In this document: piece by piece, positions 1 to 34,900 of the stretch
Layout: each line of letters opens with the position of its first letter
Numbering within the stretch: position 1 is the first letter of the stretch
NCBI RefSeq assembly: GCF_901709675.1
Contig: NC_051090.1
Location: forward strand, 8,389,842 to 8,453,841
Direction: 5' to 3'
Source of the DNA: Syngnathus acus
Taxonomy: Eukaryota; Chordata; Actinopteri; Syngnathiformes; Syngnathidae
Length of the DNA: 64,000 nucleotides
Made by a program: the position numbers and the translations under genes
Notes under the pieces: model-generated
What the model was told of the DNA's origin: nothing
The model's database searches: none
The model's input: only the letters and a program-made list of their open reading frames with translations

Positions 1-18939
<18,939 letters not shown>

Positions 18940-19826
18940 GGAAAAGACATCCACAGTGGTGCAGTCGCAAGACGACCAGTTTGAGGAAGGAAAGGGGGAG
19001 GAACCGTGCCAGATCGAGCCATTGGAAAAATCCAAGCTGCCTGACCCATCTCTGCCAATTAGACACTACAAAACTGACTTGCAGTGCCTCAAACTTGTTT
19101 ACTCTTTGTTTTTCACCACTACCACTTCCCCGTTTTATGTTATTCATCATGTGCATTTTTCTATTCAATCACAATTTGTGCGTGTTCTGAAAGAGGAGTC
19201 AGTTTACACATCCCGTTTGCACCTCACAAGCTCTGGTTGTAGGCTGACTTTGCATGATCGTGTGTTTTATGGAGCTTGGCTTTGGTAAGTGAAATGTCAC
19301 AGTGATCCTGATCTGAGAGCCCCCTTCCCTCTGCCCCTCAACCCAGCTTTGATGGACATAACCAGTAGCAAAGAATTAACATGCTGGAAGGCAAAAGGGG
19401 ACAGGGGACAATTCTTTCCCAGAAGTTGTTTCACTGTGCATGTGGTTTTCTCCATCTTCATATTGAAGGTGTGTTATCTAAAAGGGCACTTGCTGAGGAA
19501 GGGTGAGGTACTATGGCGGACTCAAGTAAAACATAAGGGTTCATTATGGAGGTCTGTCAAATGCTTGTTCAAGGACAGTTGCACTCTTGACCTGAAGGAG
19601 GGTTTTTATGAGATCAGGATCACATGCTCATCAACTGGTTCATTTTTTTTCCTCTTCTTTTTAGTCCACATTGAACTTTTCCCTTTCTTTTTGACTTTAT
19701 TACATTTTAGGGAGATTTGTGGTTTTCAAATGGCTGGTCAAACTGAATTACCCCAAGTGGACTCTTTCTGTGAGACGGGGACACAAGGTGTGGCAACACA
19801 ATAGACAAGACCACTAGGCCTTTTTA

Positions 19827-19864
19827 GTGTGTGTGTGTGTGTGTGGGCGCGTGTGTGTGTGTGT
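19827..19864. repeat. (GT)n repeat in the ephb3 3' UTR
   Basis: GT run with one GGGCGC interruption, about 890 bases after the stop codon. Confidence 0.85.
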
Positions 19865-20328
19865 TTGAGAGGACGTGTAATTAAGTGTGCTTGGATGTGC
19901 AGGTGTGTCACGTTGCACACAAGTATACTGTACAATACAGCTTCCGCTATTTGCCACTGTGGAGAATTAACGCATGAACTGAACCATGACGAGGAGCAAT
20001 TATATCTGGAACAATTATGCTATATTCTGTGGACAACTGTTAAAAACATCCCTTTTTTTATGGAATCACAAACTTTGGAAAAACATATACGTATATGCAT
20101 ATAAAGTATGCAGAGGAACCCATTATGGACAGCTTTCTACTTACTAGTACCTGGATTCAGAAATAATCAAGAATATTGTTTTAATTTGTTGACATCCTTC
20201 CCTATGTATTTATTTGTTCCCCCATCCCCTCTCCCACACTTCCCTACCACCACTTACCAGATGGCTTGCAAGACCATTTGGAAAAGTGGACTTGAAACAA
20301 TCAGATGGAAACGCAAAGAGGGTTCAGC

Positions 20329-20350
20329 TGATGATGATGATGATGATGAT
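20329..20350. repeat. (GAT)n repeat just before the polyadenylation signal
   Basis: Seven TGA/GAT units ending three bases before the AATAAA at 20353. Confidence 0.85.
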
Positions 20351-20352
20351 TA

Positions 20353-20358
20353 AATAAA
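20353..20358 (+). promoter_or_regulatory. Candidate polyadenylation signal of ephb3
   Basis: AATAAA about 1.4 kb after the stop, followed within 20-45 bases by a GT/T-rich stretch (around 20385-20402) of the kind found downstream of cleavage sites. First well-formed signal after the coding end. Confidence 0.45.
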
Positions 20359-20378
20359 TGACATACGTATACAGTACA

Positions 20379-23300
20379 TTGCATATTGTATTTTTGTTGT
20401 CGTTCCAGACCGCCAGTTCGTGTTTTGTAAGACCCGTAAGATAAGTAGTAGTGAAATAACAGATTTTCTAGTAATGTGAAATAACGACTCGGAGTGTGTT
20501 TAGTCAAAGGAAATAATTAAAACTACAACTTCATGTTAGTTAGAGAAAATTCACCTTCCATATTCTTAATATACTGACTTAGAAGCAGTGCTTAGTCAAA
20601 TGATAAATAACCCCCTTTTCAAGCTACTTTCTAAAATCAACTTATTTCATGTATGTAGAAGCATACAGTAAGTGGTAGTAGGATTTCCATACAAGGATCC
20701 TCCATAAACTTCAAAAGAGGATCTTCAGCGCTGTCAGGAGAGAAACCCATTGGTCTTGTCTGTCTGGTCCATTAATACTTCTAACCAGTCTGACTTTGCT
20801 GGGACACAGTGAACACAGACATATGGCAGGCTGACCTATCATTATCTCTCTTCATTTCCTGTCTGGCCTGCAATCATCCTGTCTCGGCTCAGTCTTCTGC
20901 AGATCAACAGCCCTGGCATGCAAACTACCAAAACCTGCAGGCTCTGCCGTACTAAATAATTGTGGCAATCTCATACAGACCATTCGGGGAGTCATGGTTG
21001 TCAATTTCCAGACAGTGTGTTCTGGGTGAATGCATTTGTATGTGAATTTTACAGAAGATGTGCATTGTCTGTCCTGTATAGATTGTTGTTAATAGGCACA
21101 AAGGAAATTATGCAAATCAACCATGTGGTTCCTACTTTACATAACTTCATCTTCCAAATCCTGCCACACTAGTGCACTTCAGGGCTTTTCGAAATATGTT
21201 GCACCACAAAACGATATTATCAGTTGACATTATAACACTACTCAATCAGGTTCAATGCTACAAATATAAAACCAGTGTACAGATTTTTAGCTAGTGCTTC
21301 CATGGTGGAAAAGGTACCAGATTATTTCTTCATATCATACTACTCCAAGTGAGACGAATACAATCCATCGATTGGATAACAGATTTGTCAAGTGTAAACG
21401 GGAATTAAATGGAATCCCGAAATGCGTCTTTTGTTGTCAAACAGCCACATACAAATGTGAAAGAACACAAACAAAATATGGTATTTGTGTTGTGCTTAGG
21501 TGTACCTTTTCTACCTTTTTGGTGCATTGGAAAGATGGCCAATGCTGTTATAACAAGAGAAAAATCAGGATTTAAAATTCTAAATTGTGGTTTGGCAGTC
21601 TGAACTGTTCCATGGTAGAAACATGGCCCTTTACTGTGTGTGTAATCTAATAAGACAAAATGGACAATAATTAAGGGAGGCAAAAACATGTGTATGTAGT
21701 ATACACAGCAGCAGACATGCTCTGGAGGTTGCATGAACATTAACTCACTTCCACCAGAGATCATTTGGATTCTGTTATTTTCATAGGCAGTGCTTATAAG
21801 ATTTCACATTGACAGACTTTCTTTTTTCTCTTTTTGGTAACAATTCTGGCTGCTGAAAAAAAGATGGGCCTGTGTCTGAGATTATTTATACCTTAAATTG
21901 AGTGAACATTTTCAGCATAGCCTCAGTTCAGATTCTGATGACTACAAGTCCTTTTCTTTTTGTCCTGTATTTCATTTAACACATACTGCAAATGTGTCTC
22001 AAACCTTTTCACGTTCCACTTTGCTGTCTTTGCTTCAATTGTTGGTTTTAAAGTATATGTTCCAAACTTTGTTTTTTTAATTTCCATATAAACGTTTTGG
22101 TACAAACCATAGGAAGATGGGATATATTATAAAAGTGTTGGAGATAAATGTCCTCTTTGAGATTACTTAGATGATGCAGACAAATGGAAAAAAAAAAGGT
22201 GATGCATTCTTGTAGAAATATTTTTAAATTACTCTTTTGTTATTAAATTATTTTAAGAAACATGACTCGCTTTCCTGACTATTCTTGTAAAACTGATACA
22301 AATATATTTGTGTTTTTTATAGGCGTAATTTGAATAACTCTCAAAGCACTTGAGTTTCACTCATTTTACTTGACTTGAAATTCACGGCATTGTGTCGTCA
22401 ATTAACCTGATGACATTTACAGTTAAATGAGCTGTAAAAGAACATATAAATACATACAGCATATAGTTCAATAATACAACAGGCACCTTCTGCGTAGGTA
22501 ATCAATTTCGGCAGTAGTTGGATGAGGAAGATGGCAAAGACGACTTCTCAAGCTGTGGCAATAATGGAAATTTATTTTTGTTTGTTTAAAATCCACAGTC
22601 TGCCAATAAGGTGCAACACAGGCTTTCCCTGTATTGTATTTCCTACCCACCAATTAATACGAGCTAGTCTCCGAGGGCACTGAGCCAACGGTTTTGTTTC
22701 TCAGCTAATAAGAGAAAGATGCTCAGATCATAGATTCTTCTTCATCCAATCCTTGCCTTGTCCCCAGGCTCCTGTCTTCTTCCTCTCCCTGGCCAATTAC
22801 AGAAAATATAGCACATTGCAACTTTTGGCCTCAACACATTCTACCTCTTGATGTACAACGTAGATTCTTTTTTTGTGTGTAGCATTTGGCAGAAAGAAAA
22901 ATACCATATTTGAGAGTTTCACAATCTCAACGTGATGGATTGTACTTCTTTGGAGGAATTGATTCATTTCAAGTTACTATGATTTTTCAAGCAGCATTAT
23001 GTATTTTGGCAGCTACTATCCTGTGTCCTGACAGACAATAACATGCACATTGAGATTTGCAAAGTACTCTATTCTTTCTTGCTAATATGTCACCTTGCAG
23101 TAAATATATTGCAGGATGAACTGGTGCAATGTTCATCTATTGACATAGTGTCACAGTATAGATTCCAAGATGGAAATTATTGATTGTGTGTTTCATTAAA
23201 ATATGTCATATACTGTAATGCAGGATAAAATGACTGGGATGTCAATAAGGATTAATTTCTAATCCTCGCTCAATCAGAGGGACAGTATTAGCATAAATAT

Positions 23301-25907
23301 CAGTGTGCATGAACATGCCTAAGCCATATGTCGGTCAGGATGATGATCAATGTGAAACAGACACACGGTGGAGATGCACACCACTACACACTCCTAATCA
23401 TCTCTAAAGCTACTTTGCCTCATCCTCCCCCTTACAAGCTTCACACAACAAGCTACGTTTTCTTCCCCTCTTTGCACTTTTGCAGTAATCCCTCTCTTTC
23501 ATTGGAGTTGGGCACAGCTAATTGGTCACGTCTGTACGGTGACACAGGGACCCGACATAATTGCCGGACAAATAGCAAGGTGTTTAGCGTCGGACCGCTC
23601 TTGGCTGAGCTGAGCACAGACTCCAGTCGACTGGAAAACCCAATTACCGCTCCGACTGCACAATTTGCTAATTGGCAGGAAGTCCCAACAAAGATTTACT
23701 GAGTGCATATCTTTGTTTTCATTCATTATTAAAGAACTCCCAAACTGCTGAAAAAGAAAGTATAAATGAATTTATTACCATGAAAAATAACACTAAACAA
23801 ATGCATCTTAGCCTGACAGCTCGTGCCAATACACTTTCAAACTTTGCATTGTAATGAATAATAATTTACTCACACACATGCAGGCATATACACAGAAAAA
23901 TACACAAGAACAGGGCTGTAATGTGAAAATGTCACAAAGACAACATTGAACACATTTATTAATTCTAAATCTACCCCAAAAATAAATCTACCTGGCTTTC
24001 TTAGCCTTAATTGTAATTTGCATAATCAATGTTGACAGATCAGCAAATGCATATGACTGGCTTTCCTCACTAATTTGATTTTAAAAGGTCCCACTTTGGG
24101 GTTGAAAGCATTTGGATTTATTATTTCAAAACTTAAGTGAAGAATTTTGAGCGTGCGAGTGTGTGTGCGTGTGTTCAACACGAAAACATTTTAGCCAACA
24201 ACCACTACACCTTCCCACCCACGCACTTAAATTGTTTGTTTTGTACCCTCTCCATCTTTGACGTTGGTAACCATTTGAAAATAAATGTGTGGTGCTTTAA
24301 AAAATTCAATTCATATAGCAAGAATTAAAGCATTACAAATACTTAACATTTGACGGGAATTATATAGGACAAACATCTTGTGAAACCCTGTAATATTTAT
24401 ACTTATACCCTCCACCATCCAAAAGGGCAGCAGACCTTTGCTGGTCCACATAAGCCTCCTATTGTTGATTGTTTGGGTGCAGCTGCATGTTCTTTCTGCG
24501 AGATGGGTGATTACTATGTCTGCCAGAGCAGGGGGACAACGGTCTCAAGCACATACCAAGCAGGTGACCTGAAGTTCACGGTTGAAGCTCGACAGGTGGT
24601 AAGAATGTGTCACATGGTTGAGGTACGATAGCCTCCAGGTACAACACGGGGACGTTCAACAGGCACATTAAAATGCTGCTGTGAGGAGATAAGACATCCT
24701 TGGGGCCCATTATTAAGATTAAAGACTTAATTTCCAGTAAACGTATTTCCAGTTAACGAAATACCAAGTATGACTAACAAATCATATGGCCTAACATGGA
24801 AACCCATTGACAATGGACAAACGTGCATTTTACTTTACTTTACTTATGCTCTGTTGTAAGGATTTAATACATAATAAGATAATTGTTGTGCAATTCATCT
24901 GAGCAGAATGGAAACATGTTATCCAAGTGGATATATTAATCTGTTTCTACTGGAGTTTAATCATTTGTTTAGGACTCTTCATTTCATGATGAAAACACAA
25001 ACAAACAAGGGAAGGTGTTTCATATGTGGGCACATATTAGAAAAGCAACCAAATTCGGCTATGAATTTGGAATTCGTTGTACCTTACTATGAGGCATGGT
25101 TTTTTTTCCTCACAGCCAAACAGCAAAAAAAAAAAAACCATCAGATTCCTTATGAAATGCATTACCATGTAGACACCTTCACCACACAAATGCATTGTTT
25201 CTACTCTGGAATTTAAAACTGTATAATTTATGTAAGCAAGAGATAATTGCCAGGCAATAACCCAAGTATATAAAAAGTATTTGTGAGGTAAAATACAGTG
25301 TTTATTATTAATTAGTATAATAACTTTTCTTCATTACCTTTTTTATTAGTAATTAGGATATTAGTGTATTAGTAGACAGTATTTGGGGTTTTAAAGTTAA
25401 ATCAAAATGACAATTAAAAGTGTACTAATTAGCTTAATGTTTGAGGAAGCTTTAATTATAATAACTATGTGAAGTGGCCTGTAAATCGTTAAGCCTTTTG
25501 TGCATTGACAATTAATTAGAAACAACAACATTTTAGGGTAAGTGTTAAATTAAATGTTAGTACAGTAAATAGCCTGATCTACTCACACTTCAGAAAGACA
25601 TTGGGGAGATTGCCATCTCAAGGTCAGTTTTCCTCTCCATTGGTGCCATCGGTAGGCATGAAGGTAAGGGCCTTGTTCCTGCTTGACATCTCATTAACTG
25701 CTCGTCGATATTTATCAGTCTTAATCAGAGCGGTGGCAGCTCCACTGTGATTACTTCCTGGGTGGGAAAGCAATCATACCTCATCCTCCCTGCTGTCCTT
25801 GATTTGTGGTGTGTTAAACTGTCCAGTATGGCTGAAACAGTTTGTGAGCCCCATGCAAAAAGAGAGTGGCGTTTAGTTTTAGTTTTACAATGACCTTATA
25901 ATGTCTA
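20379..25907. other. Non-coding region downstream of ephb3
   Basis: AT-rich, with no frame that looks like a protein and no named repeat recognised. 23515-23700 and 25590-25800 stand out as mixed-composition blocks without simple repeats. Confidence 0.6.
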
Positions 25908-25963
25908 GGATGGATGGATGGATGGATGGATGGATGGATGGATGGATGGATGGATGGATGGAT
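25908..25963. repeat. (GGAT)n microsatellite
   Basis: About 14 GGAT units. Similar tails end fish SINE/L2 elements, but no element body is visible beside it. Confidence 0.9.
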
Positions 25964-27908
25964 CCATTCTTCCATGTATGTACGTATGTCTACATACACA
26001 CATTCACACATACACGTACATACTACATACGTACATATGGTACATCACAGATTATGCACGTATTTTATAAATTAAGAATTAACTGGCAACCATTAAAAAT
26101 ATGAGTCACACACTGATGCTAACACATAAACTAGCCATGCACGTCTTTTGTCAGGTGTCCAGTTTTGCCCCTTGAACCCACTAAAGACCTCTAATAAGGC
26201 CAAAGAAAAGCAGCCTAATATCAAGTGGCAGCCAAACAAAGGTGCGTCCACGGGGGGCATCGGCTAATGTGCTAACATTCTTCTGGGTTTCACAGCTGTG
26301 TGGGTTCTGAGGCCAGAGTGGTGGGTTTTTTTTGGTAGCAGGTGTCAGCTCATTATAGTCTCAACCTCACTTTTCAGCACTGTCGCTGACCTGCAAACAG
26401 TAGTTGCTTGGAGCTGCCATGAATAAAAAGCAGTGACAAAAATGAATGTGATGCAAATACAGGGAGAAACCCAATTCTTTCGATAGGAAAAGACGATACT
26501 TGATGAAAAGTAGGATATTGTGGATTATTTTTTTCATATACCGTCTGCACTTCCTCACTCAGTCCAATCACATCCTTGGAGTCAGATGCTGGACCACTCA
26601 CAGCCATTTGGTAACGGCAGAGGTTTCCGATTGGATAAAAATGTGACCCCGCCCTCAACCAGATATTGGCGTCATGGTGAATGGGGTCATACACAGGCCA
26701 CATCATGATGCATTTTGGGTAAAGTCCTCTTTTTTTTTTTTAGGAAGGATGGGTAGGGTTGTGAAATAAAAAGTAGGACAGTTAGTAAACAGAGAACACA
26801 TCATTCTGCTGAAACGAGGCACAGATTTGAATAATCTAATTAGACATTCACGCTTTCATGGTAGTTGTTGGCCTCATGCTACACAAGTGAGTTTTGTATT
26901 TAATCGCAATAGCAAAACGATCCTAAACACACAGAGCTCGCATAGCGCACATTAGCAAAGATTTGCATCAAGCCTAATTTAGCAGAGTGCACTATCAGGA
27001 TGTTAATGGTGTCCAATAAAGAACAATAAAGGCTTTCGATAGTTGTGTAGTTACAGCCAGCAATTACCTCTCATTACATTCTACATCATTAGAGCCATCA
27101 TAATAAACACATGGCAAGTGCTGGAAAAAAAAGCTATGCACCACATATCTATACGTAGCTACATGTGTTTTATTTTTCAATTCATTCTGAGCTTTTCCAC
27201 ATTATTAATTATATATTAATAATTAGACTGTGTAGGCCTTTATTCGGCACCACGCCAATAGCAATAAACAAAGATAAATAATAAAAATGTATATCACAAT
27301 AACTAAAACTTGAGCAAATTATTAATGTGCTTTGCATATTTGTATGCATTCATTCATTTATTTATTTTTGGGTAAATTATAAAATTCCTTCTCCTGATGC
27401 ATTTGCCATTATGACAAAATGTCTTGGTAACAAATTTACTAGGACAGTTGAAGTATCAAACTTATATTGGGTGGTGGTCTAAGAAATCTGTGCATGTATT
27501 CCAAATAAGCAAAAAAAAAAGATAATATTATGTAATCACTAAAAGCAAAATGTTTTTGCAGCTCACTCCAGGATACTGAACATATACGTAGGACCTACGT
27601 CGTAGGTACTTGTAAGATTGCATGTACATGTGTAATGTTGGTTGAATACTCTACTGAAACATGCATTTCTTGCAAGCATGTCTTCACAGGTGTTACTTTG
27701 CTGTGTGACACAAAACGGGTGACAGGTTTGGTTGGGTGGAGGTGGTGGGGTGGATTCAGCCAAGCTTGACAAGAATTCAGGCAGCCTCTACTACACAAGC
27801 TACATTACATATGATAAAAACTGAGGCAGGGTGGCCCTTGACCAAATTAGGGCCTCGTGCAAAGATGTGATTGTGACAAAAAACTGAAATATTTATGTAT
27901 TTGTTTTA
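25964..27908. other. Intergenic sequence
   Basis: AT-rich. I see no gene, RNA gene or recognised mobile element. Confidence 0.55.
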
Positions 27909-28222
27909 AAGTTAAAGTCAGTTAAAGTCCCAATGATCGTCACACACACATCTGGGTGTGGTGAAATTTGTCCTCTGCATTTAACCCATCCCCATGTGAT
28001 TTTGATCCATCTCCTGGGGGAGAGGGGAGCAGTGAGCAGCAGCGGCGCCGCGCTCGGGAATCATTTGGTGATCTAACCCCCGAATTCCAACCCTTTATGC
28101 TGAGTGCCAAGCAGGGAGGCAATGGGTCCCATTTTTATAGTCTTTGGTATGACCCGGCCGGGGTTTGAACCCACAACCTTCCAGTCTCAGGGCGGACACT
28201 CTACCACTAGCCCACTGAGCTG
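27909..28222 (-). mobile_element. tRNA-derived SINE, minus strand
   Basis: Read on the minus strand, it starts CAGCTCAGTGGGCTAGTGG with a tRNA A-box-like stretch, followed by a B-box-like GGGTTCAAACCCC and a non-tRNA body. It ends with short GTTAAAGT repeats at 27909-27935 on the + strand, a typical SINE tail. A T run at 28222-28233 lies outside the head. Confidence 0.75.
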
Positions 28223-28233
28223 TTTTTTTTTTT

Positions 28234-31714
<3,481 letters not shown>

Positions 31715-31939
31715 TTGCTGATGATGTATAGTGATCATCTCCTTGCCTGACTTCTTTGCAGGCAGCCTGGATTCAATTCCCACTTTGTAAAAGTGTGAGT
31801 GTGAACGTTTGTGTGTGTCTATGTGCCCTGTGATTGACTGGTGACCGTTTGAGGGTGTAATCCGCCTTTTGCTGGGATAGGCTCCAACCCCCTGTGACCC
31901 TAAACAGGATAAGCGCTATAGAGAAAGGACAGATGGATT
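31715..31939 (+). mobile_element. tRNA-derived SINE with L2-like tail
   Basis: A degenerate tRNA head (TGATGTATAGTG, then TTTGCAGGCAGCC and a B-box-like GGATTCAATTCCC at about 31770-31782) is joined to a body ending GCTGGGATAGGCTCCAACCC and AGGATAAGCGCTATAG, the 3' module shared by many fish SINE/L2 elements. It ends at an AGATGGAT remnant. Confidence 0.65.
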
Positions 31940-34900
31940 TTCTGACCAACACAAATCCCAGATTGCAAGCTTGGCTCAGGCACAGGTGTTGAGTGTAAGT
32001 GTGACCGACATTTTTTTACGTGAACGATACAGGTGTTGCTGGTCACGCTAAACCTCAAAGCCATGCCGCAGCCTTAGATGTCAAGGCGTGCCGATACCTG
32101 GGCGCAACACACAGGCACAAATCCCATTTACCAATAATTCCTCCTTTTCATGCAACCGACATCAAGCAAATAGAAGAAAAGATAAAAAATACAAAACAAA
32201 ATGTGTTAAGTGGATTCTTTCGACGCCTGTAATCTTCTCTCCTCGTCTGTGAAAATCAGCAGTGAGGTCGGACAGTAACAATGTCCTTTTCAGCAGCCGA
32301 TGAAAGCGTTTCAAGTCATTCCCTATTCTGTGGGGGCCCTTTGTGCTACTTATCCACTTATTCAAATTTGTATAAATGGCAACGTGTCCTATTAGCAAGC
32401 TAAGAAAAGGAACTGAAAATGCTTTGATATCATAGTAACAAAAGTAAAACTCTCCCTTTCATAACACGCAAAATATCCTACACGGAAAAAGACAATCAAG
32501 TTTTTACAACTACTCAAATCTCTGAAAACCTTCTCAAAACGTTGTCCTAAAAGGCCAAGCCACACTTACACAATGGCGTCTGTCAAACAGAGACACCTTC
32601 CTTCAGATACAAGGAAAGGAATTCTTGCAGTATCAGCAAGACAGTAGCTCGATTTGACATGGTGGATGCGGAGTGACAGATGATATGAGAAGAGAGCAAG
32701 GCTGACCTGCCCGGTGGGAGGGCAGCATCAGGAGTCTGAGCATGTCAGCACCATATCCATCATCCCCCACATATTAGTGCAAAGATGCAAAAACTATGAA
32801 GTATAATTGCTAATTAGGTGAGGGCATGAACTCGCCTTGAAAGAAACTCCGAACATTCCTTGGTCCTCCCGATGGTGCCCTTCCACCCACGCCATTGGCC
32901 CAATCCCTCCCTCCTTTGACACCACTGAAGATAACTGCCTTCACCACCAGCTAGAGAATCCAAGGAGAGGGAATGAGGGACGGGGGTGTTTAAATTGTGA
33001 GATAGGGATAAGCCATTCAGAGATCTTAGCAAGTTGCTAAACAAGATTAGAATTGGTCGGACTAGGGGTAAAAAGTAGCATTTTGCATGGATTGAGTTTG
33101 CTTGTAAGGGACTAGGAAAGGAAGACAATAGTTAGATTAGCCATCTGCTGCCTGTTATCATTAACTGGCTTAGGGCACCACGGTAACACCAGACGCCCTC
33201 CTCCCCACCCGCACTTTAAGCGAAACTTGTGTCACAGGGTGATGGAACTGAAGATAGCACTCGTGCTTAGAAACATGAGTATTTTATGTGGATCCTTTGC
33301 CAGCCAACACGCACTAATTTTGCATAAACTCCCCCATGACACCAATATTACCCCGCCACCTCCAGCATCACTAGTCCCAATTCAGGGACACACAGTTTGA
33401 CGTGTTCTTTGTCTGCCCTTTTTGTTGAGAAGATCAGGAATTTTGCATATCACTGGACGCCAGTTGGAGGAGACACATGGCCAACACTGGGATCTAATTC
33501 AAGTATTTTAGCGGTTCTCAATGCTCGGAGAGGGGAGGTAGGAGAACAAAGAGGGCAATGTATTCAGTTCACTTGGGGCACTAATGCTGTTTTGATTTTT
33601 TATGGGGGTATGTGATGAGGAACCAGAATGAGGAACCAAACTGTACATTCGGTCAAGTAGATACCACGCTAGTTGGGTTAATTATTCAGTGCAACACATT
33701 TTGGACCACACACAAACACTTCTTCATGATATTTGTGTAAAACATTTGTTGAATATCTAGAGCAGTAGAAATAGACTTTCCATAACTGGTAATGTTTCAT
33801 GACATGTGTAACAGCTCTCCATACTTATTCTTTACAGCCAGCCCCGTGTCAATTGTGCATGAATGTGAAATGAATGTCATTATAGAAGGTGGAATTAAAT
33901 ACATTGCAACGATAACATCACTCTGTCAAGTTAATTTAGAAAGCCTAATGATTAATAGTAATATTTTGTCACAATGAACAAAGACATTTGCTTATGAAAG
34001 TACGATAGGGAAATGATGATGATTAAAGCTTTACATTTATCTACGAATGGAAAGGACACATGACCATTACTCCAGTTGGAGCATGAAATAAAAAGTGTTT
34101 ACCCAAACTGTTGTGCTTAGGATTTTCTTTTGGGTGCATTCGTCGAGAGGAGCATTTGTGAGGTCAGAAATCAGTGATGTTTGATTCTTTGTGCTTTTCT
34201 ACACATTTGAGCGTAACTGGTTTCCTGCAGCTTTTTTTTTTTTAATAATTATATTTGTAACATTTATTATGACTGTGGGTTTGGTGCAATATTTCTTTCT
34301 ATCCATATCTGAGACTGAATGCATAAACCCCAATGCATAATACTATGTAATTTGTTAACAAAAGCCATTTCTCTTTATCTTTTACCCTTGAATACCTAGC
34401 AGATTTTCTAAATGAAACTATCCATGTCACTGAGAGAATTATTTCAAGCTGTCACTTAATTGGCTATTTCCATTGTCTCATTACAATTTCTGATGGCACC
34501 ACAGAGATTCAAGCGCTACATTTTGATGGCGGCCATGTGCAAATGAGAGCCAGATTAATGGATCATAGAATTGTTTATTAGCACTCCAACTGTCTGAGTG
34601 GTACTTGCTAATGCTAATTGCTTGTTGCCCCCCCCCCCTCCCCAAACCCCAACATCACCTTTTGAGTGCTATTTGAAGTGAAGCCGTGCTATTACAGCGG
34701 CAACATTTGGGTACGGATAACTGCATTTGGGGTGGAGATGCAGCTCAAATCCACTTTCACAGAAAGGTCCTTGTTCCAATAAAAACAGACTCCCCACTCC
34801 GCCTCTGACCAGTCACTTTAACAGATGTTTAAACCAAAGGAATGTGTTTTGATGTCCTTCAGAAGAAGCCAATTGAGTTATTACCGGTATATGCCCGTCC

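Larger units (their letters stand above)
18940..20378 (+). other. ephb3: Probable 3' untranslated region of ephb3
   Basis: Follows the TGA stop with no conserved reading frame. It contains a GT repeat (19827-19864) and a GAT run (20329-20350), and reaches a canonical AATAAA at 20353-20358. The 3' end is inferred; a longer form using later signals is possible. Confidence 0.5.
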
